Below, in pieces: positions 1-5,228 of a DNA stretch of 6,658 nt. The DNA is from Deltaproteobacteria bacterium. GTDB lineage: Bacteria > Desulfobacterota > Syntrophia > Syntrophales > Fen-1087. The position numbers were made by a program, and so were the translations under genes. Below the pieces are notes generated by a model. It did not search any database and had not been told where the DNA came from. It was given only the letters and a program-made list of their open reading frames with translations. The stretch is from NCBI GenBank assembly GCA_026388595.1, contig JAPLJM010000177.1:1-6658 (forward strand). Direction: 5' to 3'. Positions within the stretch are counted from its first letter, which is position 1, and the number at the start of each line of letters is the position of its first letter.

Positions 1-2
1 TC

Positions 3-185
3 GATGGAACAGAGCAGGTGGTCTTTTTTGCCGATGCTGTTGAAAAAGCAGCGCTTACCACGGTGGAAAGCGGCATCATGACCGGTGATCTTGCAAAACT
101 TGCAGAACCGCAGGCAAAGAAGATCTGCGATACGGAGGAGGCGATCGACGAGATTGTCAAGACATTGGAGACAATCTGGAAATAA
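3..185 (+). CDS. icd: NADP-dependent isocitrate dehydrogenase, C-terminal end (partial)
   Basis: The window opens inside this gene; the first complete codon is at base 3 and the TAA stop is at 183-185, giving the last 60 residues. The translation contains TTVESGIMTGDLAKL followed by a TEEAIDEIVKTLE helix. This matches the C-terminus of the dimeric, eukaryote-like NADP isocitrate dehydrogenases, which end in a TVESG-x-MTKDLA segment, a short variable loop and a final amphipathic helix beginning near TEEF. The enzyme oxidatively decarboxylates isocitrate to 2-oxoglutarate in the cytoplasm. The catalytic and cofactor residues lie upstream of the window, so activity and NAD/NADP preference cannot be read here. 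Another member of the isocitrate/isopropylmalate dehydrogenase superfamily is possible but less likely. The gene converges on the minus-strand operon that ends at 235. Confidence 0.8.
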   Translation, partial: DGTEQVVFFADAVEKAALTTVESGIMTGDLAKLAEPQAKKICDTEEAIDEIVKTLETIWK

Positions 186-187
186 AT

Positions 188-204
188 GGGACTCCCGGAG
201 ACCC
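188..204 (-). terminator. Possible terminator of the minus-strand operon
   Basis: Read on the minus strand, GGGTCTC, loop CGG, GAGTCCC forms a seven-position stem with one T-T mismatch and is followed by ATTTATTT. It lies 31 bases after the stop of the 71-residue gene and just past the convergent icd stop. The stem is short and the T tract is interrupted, so this is a weak call. Confidence 0.35.
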
Positions 205-234
205 GAAAAGGCGACCGGTCTGTCTTTACAAAAT

Positions 235-450
235 TCAATTGCCTGGTTTTGTTGACGGGAAGGGTTCGTGGGCCTTGCTGCCATGGACTTTTTCATAAGC
301 CCGGCAGAAGGGGCAAAGCCCCCTTTCAATCGTTCGGACAAACATATAAACGGGGCCTTTCTGCTTTTTGCGGGCATGGCGGCATACCGGGCAGTTTACG
401 CAGACCCTGGCCATGGCCCGGTCTTTTTCGGTTATTTTTCCTATTTTCAT
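235..450 (-). CDS. Small cysteine-rich (CxxC) protein of unknown function, 71 aa
   Basis: I do not recognise a named family. The ATG at 450-448 overlaps the TGA of the DUF493 gene as ATGA, which suggests translational coupling; the leader before it has no strong Shine-Dalgarno. The 71-residue product is basic and carries C17, C20 and C23 (CVNCPVC), then a KKQKG stretch, then C46 and C49 in GLCPFCRAYE. The paired CxxC/CPxC knuckles about 23-29 residues apart suggest a zinc-ribbon-like or other metal-binding mini-domain; this is inferred from pattern only. No signal peptide or membrane segment is visible. An internal ATG at 414 (MARVCVNC) would give a 59-residue form but lacks a good ribosome site. 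The longer 117-codon frame beginning at 588 is rejected because it overlaps the DUF493 gene throughout. Four-base coupling and ordered cysteines support a real gene. Confidence 0.65.
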   Translation of the reverse strand: MKIGKITEKDRAMARVCVNCPVCRHARKKQKGPVYMFVRTIERGLCPFCRAYEKVHGSKAHEPFPSTKPGN

Positions 451-710
451 AAGACCATCTTTACAGACAGATCTTTCCGGAGCGCTTCGTAGATGGATAT
501 CCGGCTGACTTCGTCTTCGACCTGGACGGTGACCGTCAGGCTCACATATTTTCCACCGGCGCTGCTCCGGGACGTCGTGATCTCGCATCCGCCGGGGATC
601 ACCGCAGCAATGGCCGCCCGCATCTTTGCCTCATCGGCGCCGATCACCTTATAGACCCATCGGCAGGGATAGTCGATGCTGACTTTCTGATGGCCATTTT
701 TTCCGTTCAC
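447..710 (-). CDS. DUF493 / YbeD-family protein
   Basis: This 87-residue protein matches the DUF493 (YbeD-like) family in length and pattern. It has a first strand ending in YPCRWVYKVIG, a helix ADEAKMRAAIAAVIPG, then strands around EITTSRSSAGGKYVSLTVTVQVE, and a final helix (ISIYEALRKDLSVKMVL) containing the YEAL-K-D end typical of the family. The fold is a small ferredoxin-like alpha/beta sandwich. The molecular role is unclear; an ACT-like regulatory role has been proposed for the family. The start is GTG at 710-708, overlapping the upstream MBL stop as GTGA, with AAGGAG eight bases ahead. The gene sits between the MBL hydrolase and the CxxC protein, overlapping both, so all three are almost certainly one transcript. 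Confidence 0.8.
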   Translation of the reverse strand: MNGKNGHQKVSIDYPCRWVYKVIGADEAKMRAAIAAVIPGGCEITTSRSSAGGKYVSLTVTVQVEDEVSRISIYEALRKDLSVKMVL

Positions 711-1681
711 AGAGGGATCTCCTTATAAAAGCAATGGTTTTCCTGGACTTCTTCCTGCACCAGCCCTTCCCGGATGAGCTCCACCAGGTGGACGTAGGTT
801 TCGTTCAGGGCAAGGTATTGATCGAACTCCGGCAGGTCTTTTCCAAAAAGATCGACGGACACCGCGTAGGTTGATTTTCGGCCTCCCCGGACGGATGCAA
901 GGGTGAGCCCCTTTCTTTCATGATGGTGGTCTTTGATTTCCGCGATTCTCTCCAGAAAATTCGTAAAAGGCCGGCCGTGGGCGGGATAGACTGCCGTCAC
1001 GGACAGGCGCTGCATTTCCGTCAGCGATGACAAATAGCTCGCCAGGGGACGAAAATCGGGTTGCAGGAGGTCCGGGCTGAGATTCGGGGTAATCTCCGGC
1101 AGGATATGATCTCCGGCCAGCAGAATCCCCTCGGTCCTGAAAAAGAAGCAGACCTGTCCGCGGCTGTGCCCAGGCGCGGCGAGCACGTCGCAGGACCTGT
1201 CACCGACAATGTGCGTCTCGCCGGGCCGCAAGGCGTGATCCAGCGGGAATGACCCGATCATCTTGCTGAAGCTTTTGAAGATGGACCCGAGCGAGGCAAG
1301 GGCTTCAGCCCCCAGGCCATGACGGAGGTAGAAGGATTGCATCTCCGCAACCATGCGATCCTGATCGTCGGCCATGCGGATAAATGCATGGTCCATCTCG
1401 GACATCAGGATCGCCGCACCGGAGAGGGCCTTGAGGCGCGCGGCCATGCCGCAATGATCCCCGTGGCGATGGGTGATGAAAATCCGGTCGATCTCCTGAA
1501 CGGACCGGCCGATGCGCTTCAGTCCGGTCTCGAAGGTGGTGAATGTTTCCGGCGTATTGAGGCCGGTGTCAAAGAGGGTTAGCCGGCCGTCGTGAACCAG
1601 GGCATAGACGTTGATATGCTTCAGCCGGAAGGGCATGGGCAATGTGATCATGTAAAAATCACGGGCAATCTCTTTAATCAC
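707..1681 (-). CDS. Metallo-beta-lactamase-fold hydrolase, LACTB2-like
   Basis: This 324-residue cytoplasmic protein has the full metallo-beta-lactamase superfamily ligand set: THRHGDH with H71, H73, D75 and H76; H172 in APGHS; D191 in LAGDH; and H235 in PAHGRP. The order and spacing fit a dinuclear zinc (or iron) hydrolase. Residues about 250-324 (HHHERKG...YLALNETYVHLVELIREGLVQ) look like the small winged-helix tail of LACTB2-like proteins, whose characterised members act on RNA or thioesters; the substrate here is unknown. The start is GTG at 1681-1679, with AAGGAGAG seven to eight bases ahead on the minus strand; no earlier in-frame start is better placed. It is the first gene of the minus operon and overlaps the DUF493 start by four bases. 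I found no convincing promoter boxes on this strand in the 157-base divergent gap. Confidence 0.85.
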   Translation of the reverse strand: MIKEIARDFYMITLPMPFRLKHINVYALVHDGRLTLFDTGLNTPETFTTFETGLKRIGRSVQEIDRIFITHRHGDHCGMAARLKALSGAAILMSEMDHAFIRMADDQDRMVAEMQSFYLRHGLGAEALASLGSIFKSFSKMIGSFPLDHALRPGETHIVGDRSCDVLAAPGHSRGQVCFFFRTEGILLAGDHILPEITPNLSPDLLQPDFRPLASYLSSLTEMQRLSVTAVYPAHGRPFTNFLERIAEIKDHHHERKGLTLASVRGGRKSTYAVSVDLFGKDLPEFDQYLALNETYVHLVELIREGLVQEEVQENHCFYKEIPL

Positions 1682-1782
1682 GGGTTCTCTCCTTCCTGCA
1701 CCGGGATCGGCATTTGACCCCTGTCACCTTCAACCACTTTTTGACTTATTTTTCAAAACAAATTAAACAGACAAATCCCTCC

Positions 1783-1810
1783 TTGATTTTGTAACGGGAA
1801 TGATTACAAT
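1783..1810 (+). promoter_or_regulatory. Sigma70-type promoter for the FmdB-ferredoxin unit
   Basis: TTGATT at 1783-1788 and TACAAT at 1805-1810 (five of six matches to TATAAT) are separated by 16 bases. Initiation near 1817 would leave a leader of about 22 bases carrying the AAAGGAGAG ribosome site at 1822-1830. A second, weaker TTGACT at 1741-1746 lies upstream without a good -10 partner and within an inverted repeat TTTTGA (1739-1744) / TCAAAA (1753-1758) that could be an operator. Assigned by eye. Confidence 0.5.
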
Positions 1811-1838
1811 ACCGCAAATTCAAAGGAGAGGATGCGCC

Positions 1839-2333
1839 ATGCCCATCTACGAATTTTATTGTCACAAGTGCAATACGGTTTATAATTTCTTTGCCACGTC
1901 CGCCAATACGGACAAAATCCCTTATTGTCCGACCTGCAGGCGAATCAAACTGAAGCGACAGATGTCGATCTTTGCCAAGGTATCCCGCGGTAAAGATGAG
2001 GAGGGGGCTGGGGACGACATGCCGCCCATCGATGAGGCGAAGATGGAAAAAGCCATGGCCATGCTGGCCGGTGAGGCCGACAAACTCAACGAAGACGATC
2101 CCCGCCAGGCGGCCAATCTGATGCGGAAGCTTTCGGAAGCCACGGGTATGAACCTGGGGTCTGGGATGGAAGAGGCCCTGCGGCGCATGGAACGGGGCGA
2201 AGACCCCGAGCAGATTGAAGCGGAAATGGGGGATCTACTGGAAGGCGAAGAGCCCTTTACCTTTGAGCAGAAAGGGAAAAAGGGCGTCAAGAAACCGAAA
2301 CCCCGGACGGACGAAACCCTTTACGATCTGTAA
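1839..2333 (+). CDS. FmdB-type zinc-ribbon protein with extended acidic tail
   Basis: The N-terminus MPIYEFYCHKC is the signature of the FmdB / CxxC_CXXC_SSSS putative regulatory-protein family. C8 and C11 pair with C30 and C33 (YCPTC) to form a one-zinc ribbon of about 40 residues. The family is annotated from FmdB of Methylophilus as a transcriptional regulator, but its biochemical role is generally unproven. Most members are 60-110 residues; this one is 164, with a long hydrophilic tail. Residues about 60-145 are rich in Glu, Met and Ala and likely helical, and 146-164 is a basic stretch (KGKKGVKKPKPR) ending DETLYDL. The ATG at 1839 is chosen because AAAGGAGAG lies eight bases ahead and the family begins MPxYE; the in-frame ATG at 1800 lies inside the predicted promoter. 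A ferredoxin follows 72 bases after the stop. Confidence 0.85.
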   Translation: MPIYEFYCHKCNTVYNFFATSANTDKIPYCPTCRRIKLKRQMSIFAKVSRGKDEEGAGDDMPPIDEAKMEKAMAMLAGEADKLNEDDPRQAANLMRKLSEATGMNLGSGMEEALRRMERGEDPEQIEAEMGDLLEGEEPFTFEQKGKKGVKKPKPRTDETLYDL

Positions 2334-2346
2334 GCCTCCTGATTCA

Positions 2347-2370
2347 TGCCTCCTCCCGCGGGAGGAGGCA
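2347..2370. repeat. 24-bp perfect palindrome between fmdB-like gene and ferredoxin
   Basis: The left half TGCCTCCTCCCG is the exact reverse complement of the right half CGGGAGGAGGCA. In RNA it would form a very stable GC-rich hairpin with a minimal loop. No T tract follows, so it is not a standard intrinsic terminator. The right arm contains GGAGGAGG, a strong anti-16S sequence that would be hidden in the stem. It could be a processing or pausing hairpin, an attenuator, or a dyad binding site; the sequence does not decide among these. Confidence 0.85.
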
Positions 2371-2383
2371 GCGGGTGGTATTC

Positions 2384-2401
2384 ATGGCTAAGAAAAAGTG
2401 A
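2384..2401 (+). other. Possible five-codon minicistron (MAKKK) before ferredoxin
   Basis: ATG GCT AAG AAA AAG TGA encodes MAKKK and stops four bases before the ferredoxin ATG at 2406. The ferredoxin has no clear Shine-Dalgarno of its own, so termination and re-initiation from this short frame is a possible route of translation. Only a weak GGGTGGT lies ahead of the minicistron start. Five codons can easily arise by chance. Confidence 0.3.
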
Positions 2402-2405
2402 ACTG

Positions 2406-2594
2406 ATGAAAATTCACATCGACAAAAACCTCTGCACGGGCTGTGAAATTTGTGTCAATCATTGCCCTGACGTCTTCATGATGTGGGGCATGTACATGAA
2501 GGCGGATTTCGACGTTGCCCATCCGGAAAAATATCAAAAGGCGGTCCGGGAAACCGCCGGGATGTGCCCGAAACAGGCTATTTCCATTGACTGA
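2406..2594 (+). CDS. Single-cluster [4Fe-4S] ferredoxin
   Basis: This is a 62-residue soluble electron carrier. C10, C13 and C16 (CTGCEIC) and the distal C54 (MCPKQAISID) provide the four ligands of one [4Fe-4S] cluster, as in Desulfovibrio gigas-type monocluster ferredoxins. C20 (HCPDVF) matches the position of the disulfide cysteine of that group, but no partner cysteine is present: the protein has only five cysteines. A methionine-rich segment (MMWGMYM, residues 25-31) sits where acidic residues are common. The ATG at 2406 is preferred because MKIHIDKNLC fits the family's N-terminus; the in-frame ATG at 2346 would add 20 residues encoded across the palindrome. No strong ribosome site precedes 2406. 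It is likely co-transcribed with the upstream FmdB-type gene. The redox partner cannot be told. Confidence 0.88.
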   Translation: MKIHIDKNLCTGCEICVNHCPDVFMMWGMYMKADFDVAHPEKYQKAVRETAGMCPKQAISID

Positions 2595-2646
2595 GCGGGC
2601 CTGAACCAAAGTATAATGAAGTAAAAATCACGATGGGGGACCCTTG

Positions 2647-2679
2647 AAAAATGGCTTCGCCGCTTGCGAACCACTTTTT
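2647..2679. terminator. Bidirectional hairpin terminator between converging genes
   Basis: The arms AAAAA-TGG-TTCGC and GCGAA-CCA-TTTTT pair around loop CGCTT, with a single C bulge on each side. On the plus strand it ends in TTTTT, 53 bases after the ferredoxin stop. On the minus strand it also ends in TTTTT, 40 bases after the PAS-gene stop. Position and tails fit a shared intrinsic terminator for both converging transcripts. Confidence 0.65.
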
Positions 2680-2718
2680 ACCGTTTATGCAAATCTCTCT
2701 TTGTGTTATAGTTGCGTT

Positions 2719-3279
2719 TTATGATCGTCTGCCGGACAAAAGGATGCTGTCCATCAACATGATGTCCCTGGCGCGCATCAGCAAGAGATCGCCCTCCGTC
2801 TTTTTTTGATCGGTGATATCTTGAGCCGCGCCTTCATAGTAAACAACGCGGCCGCGATCGTACCTGACTGAGCGTACTTGGTTCATAATCCAGGCGATGG
2901 TGCCATCCTTGCGCTTGATTTGAACTTCGACGGTGCAATGGTCGTGCTCTTTGAGAAGATTGATCGTCCGTTGGCGGTCTTTGGGGTTGATATATATTTG
3001 CTGTGCTATGTTGCTGACGGATTCCATCAGACTCTCCGGCGAGCCGTATCCGAGGATGGAGGCAAAGGCTTTATTCGCGGTGATATACTTCCCATCGACC
3101 GTGCTCTGGTAAATCCCTATCGGGGCGTTATCAAAGATCATTTTGTATTTTTCTTCATGCATTCGCAGCACCTCTTCTTCTTTTGCTTCATTTACGTCCC
3201 CTATGGCAAAAACGACAGCGACATTGCCGAAAACAACTACTCCCAGCAGGGCTGGTTGTTTAGTAACAGAAAATGACAA
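2719..3279 (-). CDS. PAS-domain protein, probably a fragment of a sensor protein
   Basis: The 186-codon frame contains one clear PAS domain at about residues 41-155: EEKYKMIFDNAPIGIYQST, GKYITANKAFASILGYGSPE, then a PAC end VQIKRKDGTIAWIMNQVRSVRYDRGRVVYYEGAAQDITDQKKTE. No histidine kinase, GGDEF, HTH or other output domain follows; the protein ends 30 residues later. Residues 11-36 (VFGNVAVVFAIGDVNEAKEEE) resemble the final strands and ITE-K linker of a preceding PAS domain, so the frame looks like an internal slice of a longer multi-PAS sensor. A short membrane anchor is the other reading of this hydrophobic stretch. The only full-length start is TTG at 3279, without a good ribosome site. 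ATG at 3162, with GAGG eight bases ahead, would give a 147-residue lone PAS protein. A decayed gene is likely, but no definite lesion is visible. Confidence 0.6.
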   Translation of the reverse strand: MSFSVTKQPALLGVVVFGNVAVVFAIGDVNEAKEEEVLRMHEEKYKMIFDNAPIGIYQSTVDGKYITANKAFASILGYGSPESLMESVSNIAQQIYINPKDRQRTINLLKEHDHCTVEVQIKRKDGTIAWIMNQVRSVRYDRGRVVYYEGAAQDITDQKKTEGDLLLMRARDIMLMDSILLSGRRS

Positions 3280-3487
3280 ATTTGTAATACCTTATTACTT
3301 GGTAATTAATACGTATAAATAATAGGCATTATGAAAGGGATTGAAGGTAAGTTCTGAGATTTATTTTTTCGTTGTTTAAATGGAGTTTCTTTCTGATTTT
3401 ATAACGGAACAAATCCATGCGGCTGTTGGATCTTGGATTTGATTTTCGGCATAGGTTTGCTTCCACCTGTCCTTAAACAGTTTCTTG
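3280..3487. other. AT-rich intergenic island
   Basis: I see no gene here. By my count bases 3281-3420 hold 39 G/C in 140 (about 28 percent), far below the flanking genes. It contains an inverted repeat GTAATA-CCT-TATTAC at 3284-3298, directly before the TTG start of the PAS frame, and a palindrome ATACGTAT just beyond it. It may hold the promoter of the PAS gene or be the relic of lost sequence. No terminator is evident after the HAD gene. Confidence 0.5.
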
Positions 3488-4062
3488 TTAAATGTTCAAC
3501 AATTCTTGTGGTTTATCCACCAGATGATCCGGCCGGACCGCTGCCAGCCGTTCCCGGCTGTGCCACCCCCAGGCGACGGCAACCGTCCTGACGCCCGCCG
3601 TTTTTGCCTCCCGGATATCCCCGGTGGTATCGCCCACATAATAAGTCTGATCAGTAGAAAATCGGAGCCCAGAATCGTCTCGAAGCAGCCGTCAAAACCG
3701 AAATGGTTGAGTTGATTCCGGATCGTCTTTGCGCCGCCGGAGGAGATGATGACCAGCCGATGCCGGCGGCTCATGGCGGCCACCACGGGCAGCAATCCCC
3801 CGAAGGGCTTCATTTCGGCATAATTGACGCGCGCCAGGATCGGTCCGGCGGCCTGCATGAAGGCTTGAAGATCAACACCTTTTTGGACGATTGCGGCATA
3901 GAAGTTTTCGTCAAACAAATCGAGGAAATCTTCGTGGGACCTGATGATCGGTTGTCCAATCGCATCGAGGCACTCCCGCACTGTCCCTTCGAAGACGGAC
4001 AGGGAATCCACCAGCACCCCGTCGCAATCAAAAAGAAAAAGCTTTTTATCCATCATCGTCAT
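3488..4062 (-). pseudogene. HAD-family hydrolase, disrupted by internal deletion/frameshift
   Basis: The N-terminal part is a clear phosphoglycolate-phosphatase-like HAD hydrolase. It has motif I at D12 and D14 (LFDCDGVLVDS), a helical cap, motif II at S107 (VIISSGG) and FDGCFETILGSDF at 123-135. After codon 135 (3660-3658) the frame reads an unrelated Arg/Gly/Trp-rich tail and stops at 3496. In the other frame, starting at TCT 3658-3656, 56 residues read STDQTYYVGDTTGDIREAK...WGWHSRERLAAV and end at TAA 3490-3488; this is the family's motif IV and C-terminus. Only seven residues would separate GSDF from VGD, where about 25-30 are usual, and the motif III lysine is absent. The simplest explanation is a deletion of 3n+1 bases, roughly 45-65. 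ATGs at 4062, 4056 and 4053 are possible starts; AAGGA at 4067-4063 best fits the latter two. ATG 4062 would overlap the upstream EamA gene as ATGA. As it stands, the enzyme should be inactive. Confidence 0.85.
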
Positions 4063-4985
4063 TCCTTCCGGAGGTTGCCCCCGATGACCGACTGAATCTG
4101 CCGGTACTGAAGATATCCCAGCAGCGACAGGAGCGCCAGGGCGGTCAGGATGAACAGCATCCCCCAGGCCTCCGGGACCGACGGCCGTTCACCCAGTTCA
4201 ATCGAAGCGGCAATGGTGCCGATGACCGGCGTGGCAAGCGTTCCCATGCTGGCCACACCCGCCGGCAGCTCGTTCAGGATGAAGAACCAGAGCACCAGTG
4301 CCAGCGCTTGACTGACGACGGAGCTGTACAGGAGACCCATGATAAAATAGGGGGTCCACTGCACCGGCCTGTCCGGCACGACGAGCGCGATCAGGATCAG
4401 CGGCAGGGCGCCGAAAAGCATCTGCCAGGCTGTCAGCGAGATCAGGTCAAAGGTATTTTTCCGGTTCATGATCTTCGTGACGATGGCGCTGAGCGCCCAG
4501 GCCAAGCCCGCCAGAACGGCAAAAAGTTTGCTGATGAAGGTGCTCTGAAGATGCCAGGGGTCCAGGATGATCATTAAACCGGCGAATGCCAGCACCACGG
4601 GGATCCACTGGGCGCCGCGGATATGCTCGCCGAGGATGGGCCACGCCAGAAGGAGGACCCAGAAGGGCATGATGTAAACGAGGATCGCCGTCTTGCCGAC
4701 GCCGCCTGTGGCCAGGGCCAAAGTGACCAGTCCGATACAGGCCGTGGTGGACAGAAAGCCCAGCAGGACGGTCATCCCAAGGGCTTTGGGACGCAGGGGG
4801 CGACGCTTCCAGAGCAGGATGGCAAAGAGACTGACGGCGCCGATGCCGGTCCGCAGGGCGGCAAAATCAAAGGCGCCGGTGTATCGCAGGCACTCCTTCA
4901 TGACCACCCAGTTGTAGCCCCAGATGGCGGACAGGACGATGATGGCCAGTACGGCCGGCCGATAGGAATGACTTTTCTTAAGCAT
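4059..4985 (-). CDS. EamA/DMT-family transporter, 10 TM
   Basis: The 308-residue protein is an inner-membrane carrier of the drug/metabolite transporter superfamily. Ten hydrophobic segments lie at about 11-29, 41-59, 70-91, 97-117, 127-142, 153-171, 184-203, 212-236, 244-263 and 272-291. The two-fold EamA repeat is visible: each half has a LGE motif (PILGEHIRGAQW at 117-127; IELGERPSVPEAW at 262-274) followed by a glycine-containing helix. The N-terminal IWGYNWVVMKECL matches the family's W-G-N-W/F opening. Family members export amino acids, metabolites or drugs, and the substrate cannot be predicted here. The ATG at 4985 has AAAGG ten bases ahead. It is upstream of, and overlaps, the broken HAD gene, and is the first gene of its unit. 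Confidence 0.88.
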   Translation of the reverse strand: MLKKSHSYRPAVLAIIVLSAIWGYNWVVMKECLRYTGAFDFAALRTGIGAVSLFAILLWKRRPLRPKALGMTVLLGFLSTTACIGLVTLALATGGVGKTAILVYIMPFWVLLLAWPILGEHIRGAQWIPVVLAFAGLMIILDPWHLQSTFISKLFAVLAGLAWALSAIVTKIMNRKNTFDLISLTAWQMLFGALPLILIALVVPDRPVQWTPYFIMGLLYSSVVSQALALVLWFFILNELPAGVASMGTLATPVIGTIAASIELGERPSVPEAWGMLFILTALALLSLLGYLQYRQIQSVIGGNLRKE

Positions 4986-5034
4986 GCTTCAAGACCTTTG
5001 AAAAATGGCGAACAACCTTCCCAGGCACGGGGAC

Positions 5035-5063
5035 TGTTTACCCCGGGATGACGGGAAAAGCAA
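5035..5063 (-). promoter_or_regulatory. Weak candidate promoter for the EamA gene
   Basis: On the minus strand TTGCTT (5063-5058) and TAAACA (5040-5035) are 17 bases apart, about 50 bases ahead of the ATG at 4985. The -35 matches well but the -10 is poor. It lies in the 243-base divergent gap between the EamA gene and queD; no better pair was found on this strand. Confidence 0.25.
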
Positions 5064-5183
5064 GGCGCTTTGCGGACCATCATTCTCTGCAGCAACCATA
5101 GACAAACCGTTTATCCAGCCTACCGATGCAACATTTCCGGAATGATTTAAAAAATGGCGGAATTCCAGCGTAACATATGATAC

Positions 5184-5205
5184 ATGTAACGAAAGGCGCT
5201 TACAT
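5184..5205 (+). promoter_or_regulatory. Inverted repeat in the queD leader
   Basis: ATGTAA (5184-5189) and TTACAT (5200-5205) form a six-base inverted repeat around ten bases, 23 bases before the queD start. The palindrome TACATGTA (5181-5188) overlaps its left arm, and a TATGAT -10-like box lies at 5176-5181 without a recognisable -35. It could be an operator or a leader hairpin. It does not match the preQ1-I riboswitch consensus that I know. Confidence 0.3.
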
Positions 5206-5228
5206 CATTGACGGGAAAGGAAAAGACC

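Noticed and set aside
1319..1582. Plus-strand 87-codon frame opposite the MBL hydrolase
   Set aside because: The metallo-beta-lactamase motifs on the minus strand are decisive.
2652..2810. Plus-strand 52-codon frame (MASPLANHFLPF...) running from the terminator hairpin into the PAS gene
   Set aside because: It starts inside the hairpin, has no ribosome site and lies antisense to the PAS coding end; most likely chance.
3655..3663. Programmed -1 frameshift in the HAD gene at GATTTTC
   Set aside because: A slip would not restore the roughly 20 missing residues or the motif III lysine, and no canonical slippery heptamer or stimulatory structure is evident.
3485..3715. Plus-strand 76-codon frame over the HAD C-terminus
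   Set aside because: It is antisense to the restored HAD reading frame, which has clear family motifs.
4623..5051. Long plus-strand open frame opposite the EamA gene
   Set aside because: The composition (Gly/Gln/Asp-rich, no hydrophobic core) is the antisense shadow of a membrane protein; no ribosome site.
5140..5228. preQ1-I riboswitch upstream of queD
   Set aside because: I looked for the short hairpin plus A-rich tail consensus and did not find it; a covariance scan would be decisive.
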